Source: Paenibacillus xerothermodurans (GTDB lineage: Bacteria > Bacillota > Bacilli > Paenibacillales > NBRC-103111). From it: a stretch of 64,000 bases of DNA. Each line of letters opens with the position of its first letter. The first letter of the stretch is position 1. The stretch spans positions 62,001 to 126,000 of the forward strand of contig NZ_NHRJ02000007.1 of NCBI RefSeq assembly GCF_002220865.2, written 5' to 3'. A program made the position numbers and the translations under genes. The notes under the pieces were generated by a model, which was not told the origin of the DNA, did not search any database, and worked only from the letters and a program-made list of their open reading frames with translations. Shown here in pieces: positions 8,268 through 15,555 of the stretch.

Positions 8268-10637
8268 TTATTTTAATTCCACGACGGTCACGCCCGTGCC
8301 GCCTTCGTTAAAGCTGCCGATGCGATAGGACTTCACGTGCTTATGCTTTCGTAAAAAGTCCTGAATACCGGCACGCAATACGCCGGTGCCTTTTCCATGA
8401 ATAATAGAGACGCTGCCAAAATTGGCCAAATACGACTCATCCAGGAAGCGGTCAACCTCAATGATGGCCTCTTCCAAGTTAGCGCCTCGCAGGTCGAGCT
8501 CCATGCGGGCATGTTCATCCCGCGTGCGCTTCAAGCTGGCTGCCCGCTGAGGCTGTGCTTTCTGAGCAGTTTTGTTGGCCGGTTTTACCAGCTCCAGGTC
8601 AGCCAGCTGTACCTTCATCTTCATGATGCCGAGCTGCACTGTCGCTTCATGGTCATTGATGATTTCTACGATGTGCCCTTTTTGTCTTAAATTAGTGACC
8701 AGTACCTCGTCGCCGGCAGTAAGTTTGTCCGGCTTCTGCCGCCCCTTGGCCGCCGGCTTCTTGCCGCGCAGCTGCGGCGCCGCTTGTTCCAGCCGATGCT
8801 TGGCATCGCTTAGCTGATGCTCCTTGAAGCCGAGCGATGCTTCGCGCTGCATGCGGCGCAGCTCGCCTATGATCTCATCGGCCTCGCGTCGTGCTTTGGC
8901 TACCGCCTCCTGCGCCTCGCGCTCAGCTTGCTCGAGCAGCTTCTCACGCTGCTCATCGAATTGCCTTTGCTGGGCCTCCAAGCGTGCCCGCAGCATATCC
9001 GCCTCACGCCGCTGCTGTTCGGCTGTATGCCTCTCGGCTTCCGCGGTCAACCGGTTCTCTTCCAGCGTGGCGATCATCGACTCCACACGCTGGTCTTCTT
9101 CTCCGACCTGTCCTCGCGCGTGATCGATGATTCTTCTGGCGAGACCCAGACGTTCGGCGATAGCAAATGCGTTGCTTCGTCCGGGCACCCCCACGAGCAG
9201 GCGGTAGGTTGGGCTCAAGGTTTGTATGTCAAACTCCATGCTCGCGTTGATGATGCCTTCACGATCGTATGCGTATGCCTTCAACTCACTGTAATGGGTA
9301 GTCGCTACAATACGACAGCCCATGGTATGCATATATTCCAGCAAAGCTATCGCCAGCGCCGACCCCTCCGCCGGGTCTGTGCCGGCACCCAACTCATCAA
9401 GCAACACCAGGCTTTTTGGTGTCATCTCGCGTAAAATACTGATAATATTCGTCATGTGGCTCGAGAATGTGCTCAGGCTCTGCTCTATGCTCTGTTCATC
9501 GCCGATGTCAGCGTAAATCGCGTCAAACACGCACAGCTGGCTGCCTTCTTCGGCGGGAACGAACAGCCCTGACATCGCCATAAGCGACAGTAAGCCGATC
9601 GTTTTCAGCGACACGGTTTTACCTCCGGTATTCGGCCCGGTCACGATGATCGTCGCGTATCGATTGCCCAGCTCAAGCTCGATCGGGACAACCTTGTCCG
9701 GATCAATTATAGGGTGGCGCCCGCGCTTGATTTTAATGAAGCCGCGATCATTCATGATCGGCAGCGTGGCCTTCATCTCTCGCGCCAAGCCCGCCTTGGC
9801 GAAAATGAAATCGAGCTCAGCCAGAGCCTCGAGACCGCCCAGCAGTTCATCCGCCACTTCCGCCACAAGCGAAGTCAGCATCTGTAGAATCTTTTCAACT
9901 TCCTTTTCTTCCTTCAGCTTCAGCTCACGAACACGGTTATTCAGCTGCACTACAGCTTCCGGCTCGATAAAAAGCGTGGCTCCTGACGCAGATTGATCGT
10001 GGATCATGCCACCGAAATGGCCGCGGTATTCCTGCTTCACCGGAATCACGTACCGGTCCCCGCGAATGGTGACCAAATTTTCCTGGAGCATCTTCTGGAT
10101 GGAAGGTGTCCTCACCATCTGTTCAAGTCGCTCGCGCGCGCGCGTCTCACTGCTCCTCAATTCGCTCCGCAAGCGTGCCAGCTCGGGACTGGCTGAATCC
10201 ATGACATAGGCGTTGTCATCTATGCAGGATTTGATCCTGTCCTCGGTAGATTTGAGTTCCGGAACTTGTTCGGACAGAGCCACCAACAGCGGAACAGCGT
10301 AGTCCTCGTGCAAGCTTGCCAGAAAACGCTTCAGCCGACGGCCGCCGGAAATCGTATTTGCGACATCGAACAGCTCCGACGGATTGAGGGTGCCTCCGAT
10401 TCTTGCACGATGCACGGGTGCTGTGATGTCGCGGATGCCGCCGAATGGCGCTCCCCCCTTCAACCTGTGGACGTTGACAGCCTCTTCGGTTGCTTGGAGC
10501 CGCTGCTTCACCTCATTAAAATCACCGCTCGGCAGCAGCTGCTCGAGCCGCGCCTTGCCTAAGCTGGTCGCCGCATGATGGGCGCATTTATATAAAATAG
10601 CGGAAAAATCCAGCGTTTGTAATACCTTTTTGTTCAA
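8268..10637 (-). CDS. mutS2: Endonuclease MutS2
   Basis: A 789-residue MutS homologue that lacks the mismatch-recognition domain. It acts on recombination intermediates and, in bacilli, rescues collided ribosomes. The Walker A GPNTGGKT is near residue 334. A long coiled coil follows (about 510-630), then a KOW-like segment and a C-terminal Smr nuclease domain with DLRG and HGKGTG (about 712-789). The TTG at 10637 is chosen because AGGCAGGA lies about seven bases upstream and the protein then begins like other MutS2 proteins (NKKVLQTLDF); another TTG two codons earlier is too close to the ribosome site. In B. subtilis polX and cvpA lie directly upstream; here two opposite-strand genes intervene. 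Confidence 0.97.
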   Translation of the reverse strand: MNKKVLQTLDFSAILYKCAHHAATSLGKARLEQLLPSGDFNEVKQRLQATEEAVNVHRLKGGAPFGGIRDITAPVHRARIGGTLNPSELFDVANTISGGRRLKRFLASLHEDYAVPLLVALSEQVPELKSTEDRIKSCIDDNAYVMDSASPELARLRSELRSSETRARERLEQMVRTPSIQKMLQENLVTIRGDRYVIPVKQEYRGHFGGMIHDQSASGATLFIEPEAVVQLNNRVRELKLKEEKEVEKILQMLTSLVAEVADELLGGLEALAELDFIFAKAGLAREMKATLPIMNDRGFIKIKRGRHPIIDPDKVVPIELELGNRYATIIVTGPNTGGKTVSLKTIGLLSLMAMSGLFVPAEEGSQLCVFDAIYADIGDEQSIEQSLSTFSSHMTNIISILREMTPKSLVLLDELGAGTDPAEGSALAIALLEYMHTMGCRIVATTHYSELKAYAYDREGIINASMEFDIQTLSPTYRLLVGVPGRSNAFAIAERLGLARRIIDHARGQVGEEDQRVESMIATLEENRLTAEAERHTAEQQRREADMLRARLEAQQRQFDEQREKLLEQAEREAQEAVAKARREADEIIGELRRMQREASLGFKEHQLSDAKHRLEQAAPQLRGKKPAAKGRQKPDKLTAGDEVLVTNLRQKGHIVEIINDHEATVQLGIMKMKVQLADLELVKPANKTAQKAQPQRAASLKRTRDEHARMELDLRGANLEEAIIEVDRFLDESYLANFGSVSIIHGKGTGVLRAGIQDFLRKHKHVKSYRIGSFNEGGTGVTVVELK

Positions 10638-10900
10638 GTGCAATTCCTGCCTTTCTGTGTGTTGCCGAGAGCATACCTACTCTATTCTATTATATCCAAC
10701 ATACGAAGGATTAGCTAATGTCCACGCCGCGCGGTACACGCCTCCGGCCATATAATGGTCCGGCAGCCGCCACATAAACGGTCCGGCCGGAAACCATACT
10801 ACGGGTACACCAATAATGCCGTTCGATCGATATGACAGTTCCAAATGCCTTACAATGCGTGACGGAGACCATCCGCTATTCTCAAAGGGAGGTACAGCTG

Positions 10901-11254
10901 ATGCAATTGCTTGGCCATGTTGTCAGGTTTATCGTAGCTGCTTTGGTGCTGATGGTGGTGAGTTTTCTCGTTCCCGGGTTCGAGGTTGGCGGTTTCTGGA
11001 GTGCGTTTTTCCTCGCGTTGACGATAGCGATTGTGGCATGGCTAATTGAGGCAATATTCGGCAGACGGATTACTCCGTTCGGCCGTGGCATTGTGGGCTT
11101 TCTCACCAGTGCCTTCATCATCTGGCTGGCTCAATTCATTGTCGCTGACGTAGAGGCGAGTATTATTGGTGCAATATTGGCCGCGCTGGTCATTGGAATT
11201 ATCGACCTCTTTATTCCGGTTAGACCTTTCGCCAGGGAGCGGGCGAAACGTTGA
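10901..11254 (+). CDS. Phage holin family (YvlD-like) four-helix membrane protein
   Basis: A 117-residue protein with four transmembrane segments of the PF04020 type (YvlD in B. subtilis). The typical centre is AIFGRRITPFGRGIVGFLTS between helices 2 and 3, and the end is basic. Despite the family name it is a chromosomal envelope protein, not evidence of a prophage. ATG at 10901 follows AAAGGGAGG with 8-nt spacing, and the longer frame from 10832 is rejected. It faces away from mutS2 and is closed by a strong terminator. YvlD-type genes are commonly linked to envelope-stress operons; nothing here shows the regulation. Confidence 0.88.
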   Translation: MQLLGHVVRFIVAALVLMVVSFLVPGFEVGGFWSAFFLALTIAIVAWLIEAIFGRRITPFGRGIVGFLTSAFIIWLAQFIVADVEASIIGAILAALVIGIIDLFIPVRPFARERAKR

Positions 11255-11268
11255 GGCCAACCGAGCCG

Positions 11269-11312
11269 AAAAAATCAGCCTGCGGCGCTTGCCCGTGCGG
11301 CTGATTTTTTTG
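11269..11312 (+). terminator. Terminator after the holin-family gene
   Basis: AATCAGCC and GGCTGATT form the outer stem around an 18-nt inner segment, followed by TTTTTTT. The mirror A-run would allow some function on the other strand. Confidence 0.88.
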
Positions 11313-11415
11313 TCGTCGCTTGCCACGGGCACAGATGTTTACCAAAGTCAACGTTATTACGACATTAATCGACATATTCTAAGATAAATTTTTCCATTTT
11401 GTCACTAATTCGACA

Positions 11416-11444
11416 CTGGAAACTCTCTGCCACTGGTGTATAAT
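11416..11444 (+). promoter_or_regulatory. Possible promoter of the CuA lipoprotein gene
   Basis: A consensus TATAAT lies at 11439-11444, 45 bp before the start codon. The -35 at 17-bp spacing (CTGGAA) matches consensus at only three positions, so this is tentative. Confidence 0.45.
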
Positions 11445-11489
11445 GGTCGTGCAGAACTAACATACACAGCGTGACGGAGGGAAACAACC

Positions 11490-11873
11490 GTGAAAAAACT
11501 AATGACACTTGTCCTGGCAACTTCCTTGGCGTTTGCAGTGTCCGCTTGCGGCCAGAAGGAAACAGCAGCGCCCGCGAACAACAGCAGCGCGCCCGCAGCC
11601 GCCGCTTCCAACGAACTGAAGCTGACTGCAACTAATTTCAAATTCGATCAGGCTGAGTACAAAGTGAAAAAAGGTGAAGAGATCAAAGTCACTTTGGAAA
11701 ACAAAGCAGGCATGCACGGTATTGAAATTAAAGGGCTCGGCGTTAAGCTGGACGGCAACAACAAAACAGGCACTTTCACAGCCAACGAAGAAGGCACCTA
11801 CGACATCATCTGCAGCATTCCATGTGGACAAGGTCATGCAGCGATGAAATCCAAGCTCATCGTTGAGGCGTAG
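11490..11873 (+). CDS. Lipoprotein with a CuA-type cupredoxin domain
   Basis: A 127-residue exported lipoprotein. The signal peptide ends in VSAC, so Cys20 would be lipidated and anchored outside the membrane. A low-complexity Ala/Ser linker follows, then a cupredoxin domain (about 43-127). Its metal site reads CSIPCGQGHAAM, that is C-x3-C-x3-H-x2-M. This is the binuclear CuA pattern of cytochrome c oxidase subunit II, and an upstream histidine in GMHGIEI supplies the remaining ligand. No oxidase subunit is fused or nearby, so it may carry electrons or deliver copper; neither is shown. It has an A-rich GGAGGG ribosome site and its own terminator. Confidence 0.88.
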   Translation: MKKLMTLVLATSLAFAVSACGQKETAAPANNSSAPAAAASNELKLTATNFKFDQAEYKVKKGEEIKVTLENKAGMHGIEIKGLGVKLDGNNKTGTFTANEEGTYDIICSIPCGQGHAAMKSKLIVEA

Positions 11874-11883
11874 TGCTAATACT

Positions 11884-11925
11884 AAAGACCGTTACCGGAA
11901 TTCATTCGGGCAACGGTCTTTTTTG
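11884..11925 (+). terminator. Terminator after the CuA lipoprotein gene
   Basis: AAGACCGTT and AACGGTCTT form the stem with a secondary CCG/CGG pairing inside, followed by TTTTTTG. It starts 10 bp past the stop codon. Confidence 0.9.
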
Positions 11926-12088
11926 TTCGTTCGGCGTAGGTTGAATGCTGGCGGGGGCGCCAATCAACAGCGATCATCAAAGGGAACGATTGATCCCGAG
12001 AACAAGTGCATGCGGTCCTCGCATTCCACGCCGTGGGGTTAGTTCTGGCGTGTTTGCACGAAGCAAGCCCCCGCCGGGTGCTGTGATC

Positions 12089-12634
12089 CTATGGCGCTTT
12101 CCGTGCCCATAGTTGTTGCAGCTTGTCGGTGAGGGACGGCACGGCATCCAACATGTAGGGCGCCGACCGAGAGCCGGCCAGCACCTGCTGGACGGCGTCG
12201 TTTGGCACTGCGGCCATGACCTGGACTGCGATAATGATGAGCAGGAGGGATTCCGCGAGCCCAAGCATCGCGCCGCTCCATTTGTTCACCAGTTTCACGC
12301 CAGGTGCCAGCGCGATCAAGTTGAGGATTCGTCCCGCAAAACTCAGCGCTATCTTTACACCGAACAGCAGCAGCGCAAACGCTATTGCATTATAGATGTA
12401 GGTGTCCAACCGCAGGCGCTGTACCAGAAACTCATATTTTTGATACGTCTCAGAAGCAGGCAAAGCCAGCGTCTTCGCTACCCACGGGGCTACTGCCTGA
12501 TAAAAGGCGAACGCCGCAATATACGCTAACACCAACCCTGCCACGGACACCAGTTGACTCACTAATCCCCGATAAAAGCCCAATAGGGTGCCCGCCGCGA
12601 TGACGACTGCCGCCGTCCAGTCCAATCCGTTCAC
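12089..12634 (-). CDS. cvpA: CvpA family membrane protein
   Basis: A 181-residue protein with four hydrophobic segments, the CvpA/YshB family. Typical features are the N-terminal WTAAVVIAAGTLLGFYRG and the central long loop before the third helix. The role in bacilli is unclear. GTG start at 12634 follows AGAGGG. The gene begins 21 bp after the zapA stop, so the two are almost certainly co-transcribed, as in B. subtilis. No terminator or polX is seen downstream before the opposite-strand genes. Confidence 0.9.
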   Translation of the reverse strand: MNGLDWTAAVVIAAGTLLGFYRGLVSQLVSVAGLVLAYIAAFAFYQAVAPWVAKTLALPASETYQKYEFLVQRLRLDTYIYNAIAFALLLFGVKIALSFAGRILNLIALAPGVKLVNKWSGAMLGLAESLLLIIIAVQVMAAVPNDAVQQVLAGSRSAPYMLDAVPSLTDKLQQLWARKAP

Positions 12635-12655
12635 GCTGATTGCCCTCTTGTGCAG

Positions 12656-15430
12656 TTATTCTTGTTCAACCAGCTCTATCCATTCGTTATATTCCGTCTG
12701 CAGCTTCTCGTATTCCGATTTCAATTCTTCCAATTCGGTATGTATGAGCTGCGCGCGCCCCTGCTGCTGCTCATACTCGTTTCTCAGTGATTGCTGCTCT
12801 TTCAGCTGCTGATCGTATTTATCCTGCAGTTCCTTGTAGAGCTCCACTTGCAGCTCTAGTTCCTCCTGCTGTGCGGCAAACTGCCGGCGTGCCTGCTCGG
12901 CTTCATCAGAGATTTCCTCCGATAACCGCTGCCACTCACTGCATTGTGTCTCCAGCGCTGCAATACGTGCCTGTTGTTCGGTATGCTCACGGGCTAGACC
13001 GCGGTGGTTCTCCAGCTGCATTTGGTATTCCCGGTCTATCGCAGCATATTGCTCCTTACCCTGATGCAGCTGTGCCTCCAGCGCTGCAGCTGCTTCCGAC
13101 TGACCCTGCAACAGCTCCTGCAGAGCATGGCACTCCGCCTCCAGCTGTTGCACAGCCTCGCGCTGTCTCGCGTCCTGTTGTTTAGCAGCGGTTTGAAGCT
13201 CGCTCAACTGACCTTCCAACTCGTTGTACAGTTCCTCTTGAAGCTCCAACTCTTCACGCTGAGAGTGCAGTTGGCTGCGCTGCTCTTCCGCCTGCTTGGC
13301 CAGTTCATCACATCTGCGCTGCCAATGCGTGACGGCTTCCTGCAGCTTTTTGCCCTGTGCGGCGTGGTCGCCCAGCTGCATCTCCAGCTGACGCTTCTGC
13401 TGCTGCCACTGCTGGTTCTGCTCCTGCAGCTGCTGCTTCTGCTCCTGCATCTGTTGTTGCTGTGCCTGCAGCTGTTGTTGCTGTTCCTGCAACTGTTCCT
13501 GCAGCTGCTGCTGCTGCAGCTGCGCTGTATGCAGCTGCTCTTGCAGCGATTCGGAGCGCTTGTGTTCCGCACCAAGCTGTCCCTCGAGCTCCGTGTTGAT
13601 TTCAAGCTGCAGCTCGTAGTCCTCCTGCTGCTGGCGGTGCAAGTCTTGCAGTTGATCATACTGCGCACCCAGCTCGTCCATCTGCTGCTGGCGGATACTG
13701 CCCAACTCCTGCAGTTCCTTCACTTCTCTCTCCCGCTGCTCCAGCCGCTCGCGTGACCGCTGCAGTTCGCCTTGATTTTGGCTGAGGTGCTGCTGAAGGC
13801 GGCTGTGCTCTTCACCCTGCTTGCTCAGCTCGCCTTGCTTAGCCTGCAGCTGCGAACGCAAACTGGTCTGTTCCTTGAGCTGCTGCTCCAACCGCTGCTC
13901 CAGCTGACGCTTCTCAGCCGCCTGCTTAGCCATCTTCTGCTGAACGGCTGTGGCCTGCACCGCCCGCTCCGCAAGCTCTGCTTCTTGTGCGGCGGCCCGC
14001 TGCCGCAGCTCTTCTGCCGTACGTCGCTCAGCCTCCAGCTGCTGTTCCAGCTGGCTGCGGCTTGCACGCTCTGCGCGGTACTGCTCTTGCAGCTGCTGAC
14101 GCTGTGCCTGAAGCTGCGCAGCCTCTGCTTGCAGCCGTTCGCTCTCACGCAACGCACGATCGCGCTCTTCCGCCAGCTCCTGCTCCGCGCGCTCCTGCGC
14201 CGCGGCAAGCTCCTGCTGCGCTTGCTCCTGCGTCGCCGCCAGCTCCTGCTCCGCGCGCTCCCGCTCCGCGGCCAGTTCCTGCTGCGCTTGCTCCTGCACC
14301 GCCGCCAGCTCCTGCTCCGCTTGCTCCTGCGTCGCCGCCAGCTCTTGCTCCGCGCGCTCCCGCTCCACGGCCAGCTCCTGTGCCGCTTGCTCCTGCGTCG
14401 CCGCCAGCTCTTGCTCCGCTCGCTCCCACTCCGCGGCCAGCTCTTGCTCTGAACGCTCCCGCTCCGCGGCCAGCTCCTGCTGCGCTTGCTCCTGCGCCGC
14501 GACCAGCTCCTGTGCTGCGCGCTCCTGCGCCGTGGCAAGCTCCTGCTGCGCTTGCTCCTGCGTCGCCGCCAGCTCCTGCTCCGCGCGCTCCCGCTCCGCG
14601 GCCAGTTCCTGCTGCGCTTGCTCCTGCACCGCCGCCAGCTCCTGCTCCGCTTGCTCCTGCGCCGCCGCCAGCTCTTGCTCCGCGCGCTCCCGCTCCACGG
14701 CCAGCTCCTGTGCCGCTTGCTCCTGCGTCGCCGCCAGCTCTTGCTCCGCGCGCTCCCGCTCCACCGCCAGCTCCTGCGCTGCTCGCTCCTGCGCCGCCGC
14801 CAGCTCTTGCTCCGCGCGCTCCCGCTCCGCGGCCAGTTCCTGCTGCGCTTGCTCCCGCTCCACGGCCAGCTCCTGCTGCGCTTGCTCCTGCGCCGCCGCC
14901 AGCTCCTGCTCCGCTCGCTCCCACTCCGCTGCCAGCTCTTGCTCCGCACGCTCCCGCTCCGCTGCCAGCTCCTGCTGCGCTTCCTCCTGCGCCGCCGCTA
15001 GCTCCCGCGCGGATCGGTCCCGCTCTGCCGCCAGTTCTTGCTGCGCTTGTGCCTGCGCCTGCTGCGTACGCTCCCGCTCTGCGGCCAGTTCCTCCTCCGC
15101 ACGCTTCTGCTGCTGTGCCAGCTTTTGCTGCAGCAGAACATGCTGTTCCTCGAGTTGGCGCAGCTCCAGCTGCGTCTGCTCGAGGTACTTCACCTTGTCA
15201 AGCGACTGCTGCAGTTCGTCGCGCATTTTGAAATAATCATCGGCCATATGCACCGCAGCCAACACAGCGATTTTGGGCGTATCCAAACGCGGCGCAGCCG
15301 CGGCTATCGAATGCATCTGCTCATTCACATGGGCAACTACTTGTTTGAAGTATGTAGCACTTGTGCTGGCAACCAGTCTGTACTGGCTGCCATATATATC
15401 CACCGTCATCCGGATTTTGTCTTCGTTCAC
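12656..15430 (-). CDS. zapA: ZapA with a giant coiled-coil extension
   Basis: A 924-residue protein. Residues 1-80 are a normal ZapA: TVDIYGSQYRLVAS, then LDTPKIAVLAAVHMADDY and a coiled helix. ZapA binds FtsZ and bundles its filaments at the division site. Normal ZapA ends at about 85-100 residues. Here the helix continues for some 840 residues without a proline-rich break. Residues 131-427 are 27 tandem copies of an 11-residue unit of type QELAAERERAE. The rest is Gln/Glu-rich heptad-like coil that includes three spaced copies of an ELELQ-ELY-EL motif. The GTG start follows AGGAGAGC. cvpA follows 21 bp later. The frame is continuous, so this is one gene; expression at full length is not shown. 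Confidence 0.92.
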   Translation of the reverse strand: MNEDKIRMTVDIYGSQYRLVASTSATYFKQVVAHVNEQMHSIAAAAPRLDTPKIAVLAAVHMADDYFKMRDELQQSLDKVKYLEQTQLELRQLEEQHVLLQQKLAQQQKRAEEELAAERERTQQAQAQAQQELAAERDRSARELAAAQEEAQQELAAERERAEQELAAEWERAEQELAAAQEQAQQELAVEREQAQQELAAERERAEQELAAAQERAAQELAVERERAEQELAATQEQAAQELAVERERAEQELAAAQEQAEQELAAVQEQAQQELAAERERAEQELAATQEQAQQELATAQERAAQELVAAQEQAQQELAAERERSEQELAAEWERAEQELAATQEQAAQELAVERERAEQELAATQEQAEQELAAVQEQAQQELAAERERAEQELAATQEQAQQELAAAQERAEQELAEERDRALRESERLQAEAAQLQAQRQQLQEQYRAERASRSQLEQQLEAERRTAEELRQRAAAQEAELAERAVQATAVQQKMAKQAAEKRQLEQRLEQQLKEQTSLRSQLQAKQGELSKQGEEHSRLQQHLSQNQGELQRSRERLEQREREVKELQELGSIRQQQMDELGAQYDQLQDLHRQQQEDYELQLEINTELEGQLGAEHKRSESLQEQLHTAQLQQQQLQEQLQEQQQQLQAQQQQMQEQKQQLQEQNQQWQQQKRQLEMQLGDHAAQGKKLQEAVTHWQRRCDELAKQAEEQRSQLHSQREELELQEELYNELEGQLSELQTAAKQQDARQREAVQQLEAECHALQELLQGQSEAAAALEAQLHQGKEQYAAIDREYQMQLENHRGLAREHTEQQARIAALETQCSEWQRLSEEISDEAEQARRQFAAQQEELELQVELYKELQDKYDQQLKEQQSLRNEYEQQQGRAQLIHTELEELKSEYEKLQTEYNEWIELVEQE
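14150..15040 (-). repeat. 27 tandem 33-bp (11-codon) repeats in zapA
   Basis: An array of 27 exact-length units, each 11 codons, covering 891 bp of zapA. The protein unit is QELAAxxExAx with alternating ERERAE and QEQAQ variants. Unit types recur in blocks (for example ERERAE-TQEQAQ, and EWERAE in units 4 and 19), which points to duplication of groups of units. No unit length departs from 33 bp, so the reading frame and the helical phase are kept. Confidence 0.95.
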
Positions 15431-15458
15431 GAGCGAGCTCTCCTTTCGAACTGTGCGC

Positions 15459-15507
15459 AAAAAATTCCTCGTATCTTCATAAATTAATTCGATACGAGGA
15501 ACCTTTT
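15459..15507 (-). terminator. Terminator of the pheST transcript
   Basis: TTCCTCGTATC and GATACGAGGAA form a perfect 11-bp stem, with TTTTTT on the minus strand. It lies between the pheT stop (15556) and the zapA start (15430), so zapA needs read-through or a promoter hidden in this short gap. Confidence 0.92.
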
Positions 15508-15555
15508 TTCCTTCTATAGCCAGGACACTTTAGTCAATCCCAAATAGTCCCAGAC

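Noticed and set aside
10901-11254. Phage holin annotation as evidence for a prophage.
   Set aside because: The PF04020/YvlD family is a common chromosomal membrane protein; no lysin, capsid or integrase is nearby.
13004-15236. Several long rightward frames opposite zapA (up to 414 codons, Ala/Pro-rich or Leu-rich), and leftward frames rich in Arg/Ser or Gly/Ala.
   Set aside because: They are by-products of the GC-rich 33-bp repeats, which lack stops in every frame. None has a ribosome site or a protein-like composition; the ZapA frame alone has a recognisable domain and correct operon position.
15508-15545. A promoter for zapA (TTGACT with TATAGA) upstream of the pheST terminator.
   Set aside because: The spacing is only 13 bp, too short for sigma-A.
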